Assembly (NCBI GenBank): GCA_039105265.1
Contig: JAPFFF010000012.1
Location: 1,922,001-1,986,000, forward strand
Direction of reading: 5' to 3'
DNA length: 64,000 nt
Origin: Tritrichomonas musculus
Taxonomy: Eukaryota > Parabasalia > Tritrichomonadida > Tritrichomonadidae
Position numbers and translations under genes: made by a program. Of this stretch, positions 32,229 through 41,697 are shown piece after piece (positions within the stretch are counted from its first letter, which is position 1; every line of letters starts with the position of its first letter). The notes beneath the pieces are model-generated. The model was given only the letters and a program-made list of their open reading frames with translations. It had not been told where the DNA came from and searched no databases.

Positions 32229-32248
32229 TTTTTACCGAAATCAAATCC
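32229..32248 (+). promoter_or_regulatory. T-run start-proximal motif
   Basis: TTTTTACCGAAATCAAATCC precedes the ATG at 32249, with the run ending 15 bases upstream. It supports that start over one 141 bases earlier, which would overlap the capsid gene. Confidence 0.5.
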
Positions 32249-32752
32249 ATGACGACATACTCTCAGCGAGTCTTCCACAACGTACCCCTCCCCAATCGAA
32301 TATCCTACAACATTGATCCGTATCGAGGTGATGCTCACGATGAATATGAAGACCTCAACGGTGACGGAGTCGTTGACGATTACGAGAGACAGATGCAGAA
32401 CATCCAATCCACTGAACCAACCACCAAGACGTACTTCATCACCAGAGACTACGACAACATACTACCACCAGAGTTCGTCAACTCATCGAATGATCGCTAC
32501 ATAGCGTTTCAGTACTGCAGAGCCACGTGTAAGCACTACCTCGATGGTGAAACCGAAGTCCATTGCTCCTTCGTTCCCCGTGATGAGTACTGTGATTCCC
32601 TTGTGTGGTACGCCAATCTAGTTCCCCCTGACGACAACCGCAAATACGAGATCATCTCACGAAAGAACTCCTTCAAGGTATGGTTCACAGACGCGGAGGG
32701 TCATGAGATCAAGCCCGACAACTTCACCCTCTTCCTGAAACTCGAGTACTGA
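32249..32752 (+). CDS. Probable minor capsid (penton-like) protein
   Basis: The 167-residue protein starts MTTYSQRVFHNVPLPNRISY and ends DNFTLFLKLEY, a hydrophobic beta-strand-like terminus. A DLNGDGVVDDYE segment near residues 35-46 has a Dx[DN]xDG calcium-binding-type loop. The middle alternates hydrophobic and polar residues, as in an all-beta fold. Size and position directly after the major capsid gene match the single-jelly-roll penton or minor capsid protein of Polinton-like elements. The family cannot be proved from motifs alone. Confidence 0.5.
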   Translation: MTTYSQRVFHNVPLPNRISYNIDPYRGDAHDEYEDLNGDGVVDDYERQMQNIQSTEPTTKTYFITRDYDNILPPEFVNSSNDRYIAFQYCRATCKHYLDGETEVHCSFVPRDEYCDSLVWYANLVPPDDNRKYEIISRKNSFKVWFTDAEGHEIKPDNFTLFLKLEY

Positions 32753-32768
32753 GACCCCCCACATCCTA

Positions 32769-32785
32769 TTTTTAGTCGAAATCAA
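32769..32785 (+). promoter_or_regulatory. T-run start-proximal motif of the fibre gene
   Basis: CTATTTTTAGTCGAAATCAA precedes the ATG at 32786. It is almost identical to the motif of gene 1 (27587-27603). Confidence 0.5.
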
Positions 32786-35569
32786 ATGACCGGTATATTA
32801 ACCAAGCAGAACGCTATCGATAAAGCCCTTGTAGGGGGTACTCGAGATGGTGGTGGAGGGAACCAATTACTGGATAACCTTCATGTATACCACAACGCGA
32901 CCTTCGATGGAGACACCAAATTCGAGGGGTTCCTCGGTAGCAGTGTTACGTTCAAGTCCACTCCTGTGTTTGAAGCCGATATGGAAGTGATGGTTGATGG
33001 ATACCCCATGTCAATGTCGGAGGTCAAAGCCGATATCGATAAAGCCTTTGAGTTGATAGCTGAATGCGACCAAAACACCACCATAGTTGACCTCAAGCAC
33101 GACAAAATCTGCAGCACTATGTTCGAGAATATCGATGCTCTATCAAACACCATCAGCGAACACTTAGAGAATCATCCCAACCTTGATGCTCCTTCAGGGC
33201 TCAGTATGCTGATGGATACAACCACTCGCGACATTGACCTTGACGAACCCGAACCCGAGGTAACAGTCGATGATGTGAACACCGTCATGAACACCTTGAT
33301 CAGCAGCGTCAACGAATCACTCATCCACTTCGAAACCAATGACAAGACCCTCAATGAGAGATCTCTTGAGAATGAAAGCAACATCAAGATCATCGACAAC
33401 GAGATCAAACTAATCAACATCGACCTCGACTCTGCTCAAGAATCCATCACGAACATCAACTCCGCTATGGATGAAGCCGAAACGGACATCACTCAATTGA
33501 AGACCGATTTATCAACAGCCGAAAGCGATATCACTCAGTTGAAGACCGATTTGGACAGCCTCGAAACCACCGTATCGACACTGAGTTCCACTGTAGCATT
33601 CCCTTCAGATATCACTACCGCAAGGGATGAACTCAATGAGACAATCAACGCAGCAGTATCCACCATCAACGATGAACTCGGTGACCGATACACCAAGAAA
33701 GAGGTCGATGACAAGCTCTCCTTAACGAACAACAACTTCGGTGACTATGTGACGACAACATCATTCACCACATCCATCAACAACATCAACGATGAACTCG
33801 GTGACCGATACACCAAAAGCGAGATCGATAACAAGGTATCCACCATCAACAACAACTTCGGTAACTACGTGACGACATCATCCTTCACCACATCCATCAA
33901 CGACATCAACGATGAACTCGGTGACCGATATACCAAGAAAGAGGTCGATGACAAGCTCTCCTTAACGAACAACAACCTCAACGGTTACGTGACGACAACA
34001 TCATTCACCACATCCATCAACAACATCAACGATGAACTCATTGACCGATACACCAAAAGCGAGATCGATGGCAAGGTATCCACCATCAACGATTCCTTCA
34101 ACAACAGATACACCAAGAAAGAGGTCGATGACAAGTTCGTTACATCAACGAAGCACACTAGCGATATCAATTCATTGACGACATCCATCAACAACAGATA
34201 CACCAAGAAAGAGGTCGATGACAAGTTCGTTACATCAACGAACAACGACTACGTGACGACAACATCATTCACCACATCCATCAACGATATCAACGATGAA
34301 CTCAGTAACCGATACACCAAGAGTGAAACCGATGACAAGTTCGTTCATCAAGATAGCCTCATTCCGAGTACAGACACAACGACTACTACATTCACCGATG
34401 ATGAGGTTCTGACAGCGTTGAACACCGTCAATCGCATCAATAACGCACAGTTCTGGTATCGATCGGGTGGTAACGTGATAAGACCGAAGTCTGGTGATTA
34501 CGTTCGATGTATGTTCTATGCTGAGCAACTCAGGTTCACTAACGAATCGAATAGATACGTCAACGATCTCGCCTTGAGTACCGAAACCGTCAACAACGAC
34601 ACATCACTGGCCACATCAGCTTTCGTTCACAAATGTGTTGATGACGTCATCGACGACAAATCCATTACCAAGAACTCTATGGTGAACACCTTCTCCGAGT
34701 ACATCAAAAACGATAGAGCAGCCGTGAACTACGCTGACGAAGCCAAGAAGTACATATCCAACCTAACCTTCATTAACGGTGATTTCGATATGAGCTTCAA
34801 AGAGGTTGACCTCTCGAGAGTGAAGTACATCGTGGCCTACTATCAATGCCCATCCGATCATTACTTCCGCATGAGCTTCATCGTCGTGTACAACAACGTC
34901 AAGAAGACCGGTAGATTGCTTGTCTTCACGGGATCAGGGGAGTTCAAATATACTGTAGCTGATGTCACTTCAAACCAATCTGGAGATGGTATCGCCGCTT
35001 CGTTTTACATTGGGGTTGATGGTGGAAACTTCCCCACTCACGATGATCTCGTTATCGATACTGGTGCGTACAGGGAATTCAAGTACGTTAGGTTCGTTGA
35101 GACTGATGAAGCGATGATGGGTTCGTTGATGGACCTCTTCTCGATATACAAGCTCAGCAACTATTCGACAACGAGTGAATGTGATGCCAGGTACGTCATG
35201 AAAGAAGGTGCCCTCGACAGTCAATCCCTGATGTCTGCATTCACCAACTTCATTCAAAGCGATATCACCACTAGGGATTACTATGGACTAGCTGAGAAAC
35301 ATGTGGCGTGTCTGACATTCGATCCAACATCCATCGAAATCAGTCTCCAAGACGTTCCACCGAAAGCGAAGTATGTGATCGTGAAGCTGAATGACGATGG
35401 ATACAACGCACCGAAGAGCATCAACATCGTGGTAGTGTTTGATCTCATCAACTATAAGGGATCAGCAATCATGTGGCTTGGTGGTGTCACCAATACTCCT
35501 CATGCGATCACGGATGCTTCAGGTGAACTCTATCATGATAGTCAAGTCTTCGTTTTCTTTCTCGAATAG
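32786..35569 (+). CDS. Phage-tail-fibre-like attachment protein
   Basis: The 927-residue protein has a distinctive N-terminal domain (about 1-95). A long coiled-coil region follows with regular Asp/Leu heptads (LKTDLSTAESDITQLKTDLD). Seven repeats of RYTK[KS]E[VIT]D then appear, alternating with TSFTTSINNINDEL. YTK-E-D repeats and the later NDTSLATSAFV motif (near residue 610) are hallmarks of phage and prophage tail fibres, where they build trimeric shafts. The C-terminal part contains two related domains, each with a 'F--[FY]I--D' helix and a beta-rich segment, that could be receptor-binding heads. It ends 51 bases inside the convergent last gene. It is the likely attachment fibre of a particle; that role is inference. 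Confidence 0.7.
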   Translation: MTGILTKQNAIDKALVGGTRDGGGGNQLLDNLHVYHNATFDGDTKFEGFLGSSVTFKSTPVFEADMEVMVDGYPMSMSEVKADIDKAFELIAECDQNTTIVDLKHDKICSTMFENIDALSNTISEHLENHPNLDAPSGLSMLMDTTTRDIDLDEPEPEVTVDDVNTVMNTLISSVNESLIHFETNDKTLNERSLENESNIKIIDNEIKLINIDLDSAQESITNINSAMDEAETDITQLKTDLSTAESDITQLKTDLDSLETTVSTLSSTVAFPSDITTARDELNETINAAVSTINDELGDRYTKKEVDDKLSLTNNNFGDYVTTTSFTTSINNINDELGDRYTKSEIDNKVSTINNNFGNYVTTSSFTTSINDINDELGDRYTKKEVDDKLSLTNNNLNGYVTTTSFTTSINNINDELIDRYTKSEIDGKVSTINDSFNNRYTKKEVDDKFVTSTKHTSDINSLTTSINNRYTKKEVDDKFVTSTNNDYVTTTSFTTSINDINDELSNRYTKSETDDKFVHQDSLIPSTDTTTTTFTDDEVLTALNTVNRINNAQFWYRSGGNVIRPKSGDYVRCMFYAEQLRFTNESNRYVNDLALSTETVNNDTSLATSAFVHKCVDDVIDDKSITKNSMVNTFSEYIKNDRAAVNYADEAKKYISNLTFINGDFDMSFKEVDLSRVKYIVAYYQCPSDHYFRMSFIVVYNNVKKTGRLLVFTGSGEFKYTVADVTSNQSGDGIAASFYIGVDGGNFPTHDDLVIDTGAYREFKYVRFVETDEAMMGSLMDLFSIYKLSNYSTTSECDARYVMKEGALDSQSLMSAFTNFIQSDITTRDYYGLAEKHVACLTFDPTSIEISLQDVPPKAKYVIVKLNDDGYNAPKSINIVVVFDLINYKGSAIMWLGGVTNTPHAITDASGELYHDSQVFVFFLE

Positions 35570-36328
35570 CTTTACGGAGTATGGCTTGAGGGGAATCATC
35601 TCTTTGGGTGGAAGTGGACGAAGGAGAACCGGTTCGGTCATCAGCTTATCCAACATCGCTTTGTATGCCGCTTTGGATGTCTTGATTTGGGTTCTCTCTT
35701 TGTCGAGTCGTTCACGAAAGCGATTCTTCAGGGATTCGCGCTTGTTGAATTCGAAGGGGTTACTCAAAGGATCTGGTCGTGGATACAATTGCTTGAAGAA
35801 CTCATCATCGACTTTCTTCTGCTCAAATCGTTTGCGTTCAACTCCGAGTCGTTCATTGAAGCGCTTCTTCACGGATTCGTGCTTGAGGGCTTCGAAGGGG
35901 TTACTCAAAGGATCTGGTGGTAGATGAAAACGTAATTGATTGAGGAATCCGACATCAGTATCGATGTACCTTGTTGGAGGTCGTGGATGTTCGGGTGGTT
36001 GAGGGACAACTAAATGCTTCCCAGCTTTATATCCCTTAGCGAAGTTGTAGAAGGACATGAATTTGGTGTCATCGTTGTCGTAACCAAGTTCAAGGGCTCT
36101 ATCGACGATGATACCAACTAGCTCATCCACGAAACGGGACTTGTTCTGAGCGAATATCTCTTTGGTGACAATCCCTGTGATACCAAGTCTACGCTTGACT
36201 GTTTCCCATGATTCGTTGGTGACATCGTTGGGGATGTCCAGCATACGAGCTAATCGTTTTAGAGCGGCATACTTGACTACGTTTACGTCATCGATTTCGA
36301 CAGATTGATCGTAGTTCATTTCTTTCAT
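35519..36328 (-). CDS. Unknown 269-aa element protein with internal duplication
   Basis: The start MKEMNYDQSVEIDDVNVVKY (36328) is chosen because a T run lies just upstream; the longest frame has 14 extra residues. The N-terminal part is helical (KYAALKRLARMLDIP). The middle holds two copies of a ~45-residue unit beginning PDPLSNPFE and continuing with basic helices (KKRFNERLGVERKRF and KNRFRERLDKERTQI). The protein is very basic and may bind nucleic acid. It overlaps the fibre gene end-to-end by 51 bases. I do not recognise it, and I see no integrase or polymerase motif. Confidence 0.65.
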   Translation of the reverse strand: MKEMNYDQSVEIDDVNVVKYAALKRLARMLDIPNDVTNESWETVKRRLGITGIVTKEIFAQNKSRFVDELVGIIVDRALELGYDNDDTKFMSFYNFAKGYKAGKHLVVPQPPEHPRPPTRYIDTDVGFLNQLRFHLPPDPLSNPFEALKHESVKKRFNERLGVERKRFEQKKVDDEFFKQLYPRPDPLSNPFEFNKRESLKNRFRERLDKERTQIKTSKAAYKAMLDKLMTEPVLLRPLPPKEMIPLKPYSVKLFEKENEDLTIMIEFT

Positions 36329-36341
36329 GGGTGTTAAAAAA
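36329..36341 (-). promoter_or_regulatory. T-run start-proximal motif (reverse)
   Basis: On the minus strand TTTTTTAACACCC precedes the start codon. The spacing is 7 bases, shorter than the 12-15 of the other seven genes. Confidence 0.4.
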
Positions 36342-36366
36342 TTTATGACCCATAAGCCATCACCCC

Positions 36367-37104
36367 TCACGAGATCACCCCCACATGCACACCCCTCACG
36401 AGATCACCCATCCACGTACATCCACACTCACCCACCCCGCTATTTATCGCTCATGAGGTATAAACAATATCTGGGGGTCGTCCATTTCACCCACTAACGA
36501 GACTCTTTACTGGGCATAACCACCACGAAAATCGTCACGGGATGGTCACAAACGAGGATCTCTCAGTAACTACCCATTTAAGGGTCATTTTCGACGAATT
36601 TCGTATCTAGGGGTCGTCCATTTCGAGCACCGTAACTAGACCCTCCGAGTGTGCGATTCACGCAAGAAATACATGATGGACATGTCACGTCGGAGTCACT
36701 GAAACCACTGTTCTGACGATGTGCTTGTCGTCACGGAAACAGCCCATTTAAGGCCCATTTGGGGCTCTTTTGGGGACTTTCGAAAGACACGTTTCCATGC
36801 TCGTAACTACCCATTTAAGGGCCATTTTCGACCATTTTCGTATCTGGGGGTCGTCCATTTCGAGCACCGTAACTAGACCCTCCGAGTGTGCGATTCACGC
36901 AAGAAATACACGATGGACATGTCACGCGAGGAATTTCCGATAGGCATAACTCGTCGGAGTGCTGAAAACAGCCCATTTAAGGCCCATTTGGGGCTCTTTT
37001 TGGGACTTTTCGAAAACGCGTTTCCATGCTCGTAACTACCCATTTAAGGGCCATTTTCGACCATTTTCGTATCTGGGGGTCCTACGCGCCACCCCTACAC
37101 TACT
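36367..37104. repeat. Right 738-bp terminal inverted repeat
   Basis: It is the inverse partner of 26836-27573. Equal length and near identity indicate recent insertion or ongoing conversion between the ends. Confidence 0.9.
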
Positions 37105-37274
37105 AAAAGGCGAATTTTTTTTTACCTAAAAGGCGAATTTCAAAATTTTGAAAATTATGAGTTTATGCAGGAAATTGTTTTCTAATTTTCTTCATATTGA
37201 TATTAAAAATTCTATTCCCAATTCGTTCAAATCACTTTTTCCATTTTTATTGATGATTATAAAGCATCGTGAAT

Positions 37275-37675
37275 AAGCAAACCAAGCAAAGATTATTCAT
37301 TTTTATTATTTTTTCCTAAAACTCAAGCAAATTCGACAAATTCACTAAATAAAAGCGATTTACAAAATAACTATCGTACAAATTCCAGCAAATAGTTGGC
37401 AGATGAAAAAACTATCGATAATTCATTTGTTTATAAGAAAAATAAAACGTACTGGAATTAATAAAAGAATTATTTTGTAAATCGCTTTTATTTAGTGAGT
37501 TTTTTTGAATTTGTTTGAGCTTTAGGAAAAGACATTCTAAAATAATTATCTTTGCATGGTTTGCTTTTCCACGTTGCGCTGGGATATACCTAAAATTGTT
37601 TTGTAAACTACTCTTATTTAGTTATTTTGTTGAGTTTATTTGTGTCTTTGGAAGAATTACTTTAAAAAAATAAAT
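37275..37675. repeat. Fold-back inverted repeat with a third arm copy
   Basis: The arm at 37275-37371 (AAGCAAACCAAGCAAAGATT through CTAAATAAAAGCGATTTAC) pairs with 37469-37566, with scattered differences over nearly 100 bases. A further copy of the second arm, more diverged, lies at about 37598-37675. It belongs to the right portion of the disrupted hAT-like element. Confidence 0.75.
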
Positions 37676-38235
37676 TAACCTTTTTGGTCAAAAAATTTTC
37701 ATCTTTATTGGCCAATTATAAAATTCATATCATCAATGATATGAACTATACAAAAAATTGATAACATCATATAAGATCTCCAAATCCACTCGAAAAACAT
37801 GGCCTTTTTTTATTTTATTTTCTAATAAATAAAAAAATGAAGAACATATAAAAAAACTAAAAACTTTTGTCGACTCATTCATCTTTAAAGTGATTTTTTC
37901 TTAAAAAAGCATTTTTTTCTCATTATGCCTTTTATGAGATTTGAATTAAGCACTTTCATGCTATTTTTAAATATGTTAATAATATGATTAAACAATATTA
38001 GACATGTATTAAACTTTGATGAGGTTTTTTCTGTTGATCAAAAATTGCAAATTTTTGGATTTCATTTTTTTCTTGTTTTTCAGTAATAAAATTAAAATTA
38101 TATTTTTTTGATTTTATATTTATGCTACAAATATTATATACATGACGATGGACTAATTTTTAATAAAAAATGATCAATATTCAAGCTTTTTTTGCATAAA
38201 ATAAAATTGAATTGAAAAAGAGTTTCCATACCTTT

Positions 38236-40390
38236 TGTTATAACTACTAATTTTTAAATATATAAGCTATATATTATAAATATATTGTATAAATAAATTT
38301 CATAGTAGAAAAAAAAGGATATAGATAAAATATTCATTTTTTTAAAGCTATTCAAAATGAAAAAATTGAAGCATTTCCGAATAACTTTTTGAACCAATTC
38401 CAAAAAAAATTGAAAGATTGCATTTCTTTTATCAAACTTTTTCTAAACATTATTTTTATTATTTTTTTTGGTAGATCGTAAAATGCCTTTTTTTCCGAGA
38501 TTTTCCTCTCAATTTTTTGAATGTTTTTTAATCGTTTTCATAATCGCTGTTTATAATAATTTTTATTGATTCTATGTAAGCCCACGGTATGTTATTTCAC
38601 TATTCTTTTCGGAGAACAGCATCAATTGGTTAGAAACAAGCTGATATAGGGGACTGAAAGATTGGCAGCTATCCCTGATTTGATATTCTTTGCCATTTAA
38701 TATTTATATAGTGAACGTTTTTTAAATTCAAATTAGCCATCAAAGCATGCTTTATGCAACGATTCTGCTCCTTTATAATGAAAATTAAAAAGAATTGAAG
38801 CTATTGTAACACATATATTTCAACATTAGTAATAAGTCACAGAATTTTTATCGCCCAGCTGTTTGATTTTGCATCATTCCCAAAAAAAGCTGAAAAGGCT
38901 TTGAAAAAACTATACTTTATTATAATAAATATTTTTTTTTTACATTATTTATATTTATGTCATTTTATTCCATTAAAATTTCTGAAATAAAATCTCGGAA
39001 AAAAGGGAAAAAATTGTGTGTAAAAACTTTTTCAAAGCGTTTGAGAGAAAATCTCGGAAAAAAGGGAAAAAATAAATCTATCTTTTTTTTTTTTTTTTTT
39101 GAACCATTTCCGAATAACTTTTTGAATATTTTTAGATAATTAACAAGAAACGTTTCCAATCTTCGACCTCGTATGGAAAATTTACTAATTCGGGATCAAG
39201 AGTTTCCATTAAAATTTGTTCTATGAATTTTCAGGAGTTTCTGCATAATCAAAAACATATTGATTTTTTTTATTCATTCAATTTTATCAAATCCCGAGGC
39301 ATTTAACGAAGGAATAAAACTAAAATTTCAAAATTGAAGTTCTTTATGGATAAATTTTTTGAAAAAGATTAATTAATTTATTTTTCATCCTGATATCAAA
39401 TCGGCAATTTGTGAACGTTGCTTGACAGCAGGATCTTTAATTTTCACTTTAAATTCAAATAAATATTATAAATATCATATGTTTAAGCTTTTTTTGTAAT
39501 TATTTGCGCAAATAAAATCATTACACAAAAACGTATTTTTCGATAATTTTAATATATTGATTATCTTTAAATTAATAATATTTATCTTTATTTTTTAATA
39601 AATATATATTTAATTTTGTTAATGTGCATAAAACATGAATTATTATTTAAATTATAAAAAATAAAGTGAAATCGTTATATTTACCAATTCCTTATGAATT
39701 TAGTAAATAAAATTTTATATCAAAAAGTTAGCATTATTACAAAAAGTTTAAATTTTTCAATAAATTTCATATTTTCATATTTATCTTTCTTCCTCTACTA
39801 TAGATTTGTTTGAGTTGTATTTATATTTTATTTATTATATAATATTGAATATATTTTTCTTATTTAGAAGACATAATTAAAAATTTTGAAATTTTGGTAA
39901 ATTGATACCCTTTTTTAAAAACAAATATAAATTCAAATTTTTTTAAAATTGATAAGGTTATAAGAACAATAATTAAAATTTGAATTGATTTTTCACTAAT
40001 ATTTTTTTTTTTTTAAAAAAAATGCATTATAATAACTTCGTTAAATAAAATGTTGGATTCAAAAATACCTATAATATATATATATATTAAGAGTTGTAAA
40101 ACTAATAATGATAATAATAATAAGTTATTTTTTGATGGAATTTCAATATATTGTTATTTTTATTGATAAATGAAATTCAATTAATTTTGCTATAAGAGAA
40201 TATTCTTTAACTATATGTAAGAACAATCAAAAATGCTAAATATTTTATGATTATATAAAATGTCCAAAAAATGTTCGTTATGGACATTTATTTCAATTAT
40301 TTGAGAGTTTATCGATTAAAATAACCGCTTTCTATCCATAAAAAGTGACGCCTTGTTTCAAAAAGTTAGAAACGGACAGAAAATTTTGTG
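38236..40390. other. Gene-free AT-rich stretch
   Basis: No intact gene is seen. Short protein-like reverse-strand scraps are present near 39132-39230 and 39377-39450. A 15-bp direct repeat (CTCGGAAAAAAGGGA) occurs near 38995 and 39053. Much of the rest is low-complexity T or A. Confidence 0.5.
39132..39230 (-). pseudogene. Decayed gene scrap, unknown
   Basis: A 32-residue reverse-strand frame reads KFIEQILMETLDPELVNFPY followed by EVEDWKRF, with normal protein-like composition, then a stop. About 150 bases upstream on the same strand, VKIKDPAVKQRSQIADLISG is also protein-like. Together they suggest a degraded gene between about 39132 and 39450. I do not recognise it. Confidence 0.25.
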
Positions 40391-40725
40391 GACAGAAAAG
40401 CCCAGGTTTAAAAAAAAAATCTATCTTTTTCATTATTTCTATTCAAAAAAATTCAATGAAAACTGAAAAATAAAAACATATATTTAGCTGCGATCAACGA
40501 ATAAATACTTATGAATAATTAATAATTCCAATTAATATTATATTATAAATATAATATATCAAATAAATGAATTTTTATTCCATACAAAACTCCACTAGGC
40601 TTGTTAAGTCTCGATTTTCGATATCGATAATTGATCCCTTTTTCTGATATCAATATCAAATCAAAAAATTAATCTCTGATATCAATAATGAATAAAAATA
40701 AAAGATCGATTATCAATATTGAAAT
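40391..40725. repeat. Dispersed-repeat segments
   Basis: 40391-40406 (GGACAGAAAAGCCCAG) is an inverted copy of 25605-25620. 40598-40725 is rich in GATATCGATAAT and TGATATCAATA words like the 2952-3424 MITE, and begins GGCTTGTTAAGTCTCGAT, comparable to GACTTGTTATTCTCCGAT of that MITE. It is probably an eroded relative. Confidence 0.45.
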
Positions 40726-41109
40726 TTTTTTAAACGTATTAAAATTTTGTAAACTTTTTTAACTGATTACTTCACATATCCGTTATAATCCTATATATAA
40801 TAAGAGTTCATTTTGAACATAGGCTTAAAAAAATCAGAATAATATCAGTATATCAAATCTATCATTAAAAAAATCCTATCTCTAATATATAAAGAGTTTT
40901 TATTCAAAAATGATTAAAAATAATAATTTTTAACTTTTTGAGAGAACTATAGTCCATTTCTATTACAACTCAACTAGATGATAAATCAGCCAAGTTTCAA
41001 TTCAGACAGTTTACGACTCATCCTGACAGGATTACAATTCAGATCGATTATGAATGAAAATCAATTTCCATTGATTTAAATTTATTTTAATTTATTTTTC
41101 TAAATTTGT

Positions 41110-41290
41110 ACTAAGCCAACTCAATCTTTAGCAAAGCTATGCCAATTCATATTCATGCCAATGCTTAGTTGTGCCAATCCAGACCAATTCATTCCTTAGC
41201 CAACTCAATCCTTAGCTAAATCAATCCATAGCCAACGCAATCTTCCTTTAAGTCGACAATAAGCCAAAACAATTGTTTGTCAAGTCGATC
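41110..41290. repeat. Degenerate ~16-bp repeat
   Basis: GCCAACTCAATCCTTAG-type words (GCCAACTCAATCTTTAG, GCCAACTCAATCCTTAG, GCCAACGCAATCTTC) recur irregularly. This is an old, decayed minisatellite. Confidence 0.5.
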
Positions 41291-41697
41291 CTTACTTAAA
41301 CATTATTCTATAAAATTCTATATTATCATTTTATTTATTATAAATAAAAAGGTACTGAAACTCTGTATGTTTGGGTAAATCGAACTTTAAAATTGTTTTT
41401 AATTCTTTATATTTTTGTTTTATACTTTAGTTAGATATCTTATAAAGACATAAATAAAGATTTTTTAAATACAATTTTTAAGAAAAATGATAAAATTTGA
41501 TATTTGACCTACGTACGATGAGAAATTGACCTTGCTTTTTAAACTTTTTGACAATATTTTAATAAAAATGTGATAATGTTTAAGAAATTCTTCCATTTTT
41601 ATTTTTATGATTTTATAATCTTTCTTATTCTCTTTATAGATTATAATCTTTCTCATTATTCTCACATTCATTATAATTATTGACAGATTCAAAATAC

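Larger units (their letters stand above)
26836..37104. mobile_element. Polinton-type capsid-bearing element, 10.3 kb, looks whole
   Basis: The element begins AGTAGTGTAGGGG and ends with the inverse, matching the AG...CT termini known for Polintons/Mavericks. It is flanked by AAAAG direct repeats (26831-26835 and 37105-37109; extendable to 6 bp if the last base is shared). It carries eight non-overlapping or barely overlapping genes, all open. It has no PolB, integrase or protease gene, so it is much smaller than a standard Polinton. Near-identical terminal repeats, an intact target duplication and a composition far from that of the host all suggest recent insertion. Confidence 0.85.
26515..38235. 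mobile_element. hAT-like element hosting the capsid element
   Basis: Inverted termini AAAGGTATGGAAACT (26515-26529) and AGTTTCCATACCTTT (38221-38235) are flanked by a perfect 8-bp direct repeat TGTTATAA (26507-26514 and 38236-38243). Without the 10.3-kb insertion and its duplication the element would be about 1.45 kb, AT-rich and non-coding. It resembles the 18065-19224 element in starting AAAGG and in its 8-bp duplication. Confidence 0.75.

Noticed and set aside
27484-36000. Antisense open frames opposite the capsid-element genes (for example 27925-28293, 30669-30881, 33985-34245)
   Set aside because: They are shadows of G+C-rich coding sequence, lack the T-run start motif and have unnatural composition.
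26836-37104. Bacterial or lab contamination as the source of the G+C-rich block
   Set aside because: It has its own inverted ends and target duplication, sits inside a host transposon with an intact 8-bp duplication, and shares proteins with an AT-rich element in the same window.
26836-37104. PolB or integrase hidden in the 369- or 269-aa genes
   Set aside because: I looked for DDE, HHCC and PolB YGDTDS-type motifs and saw none. A sensitive profile search would be needed to exclude a distant relative.
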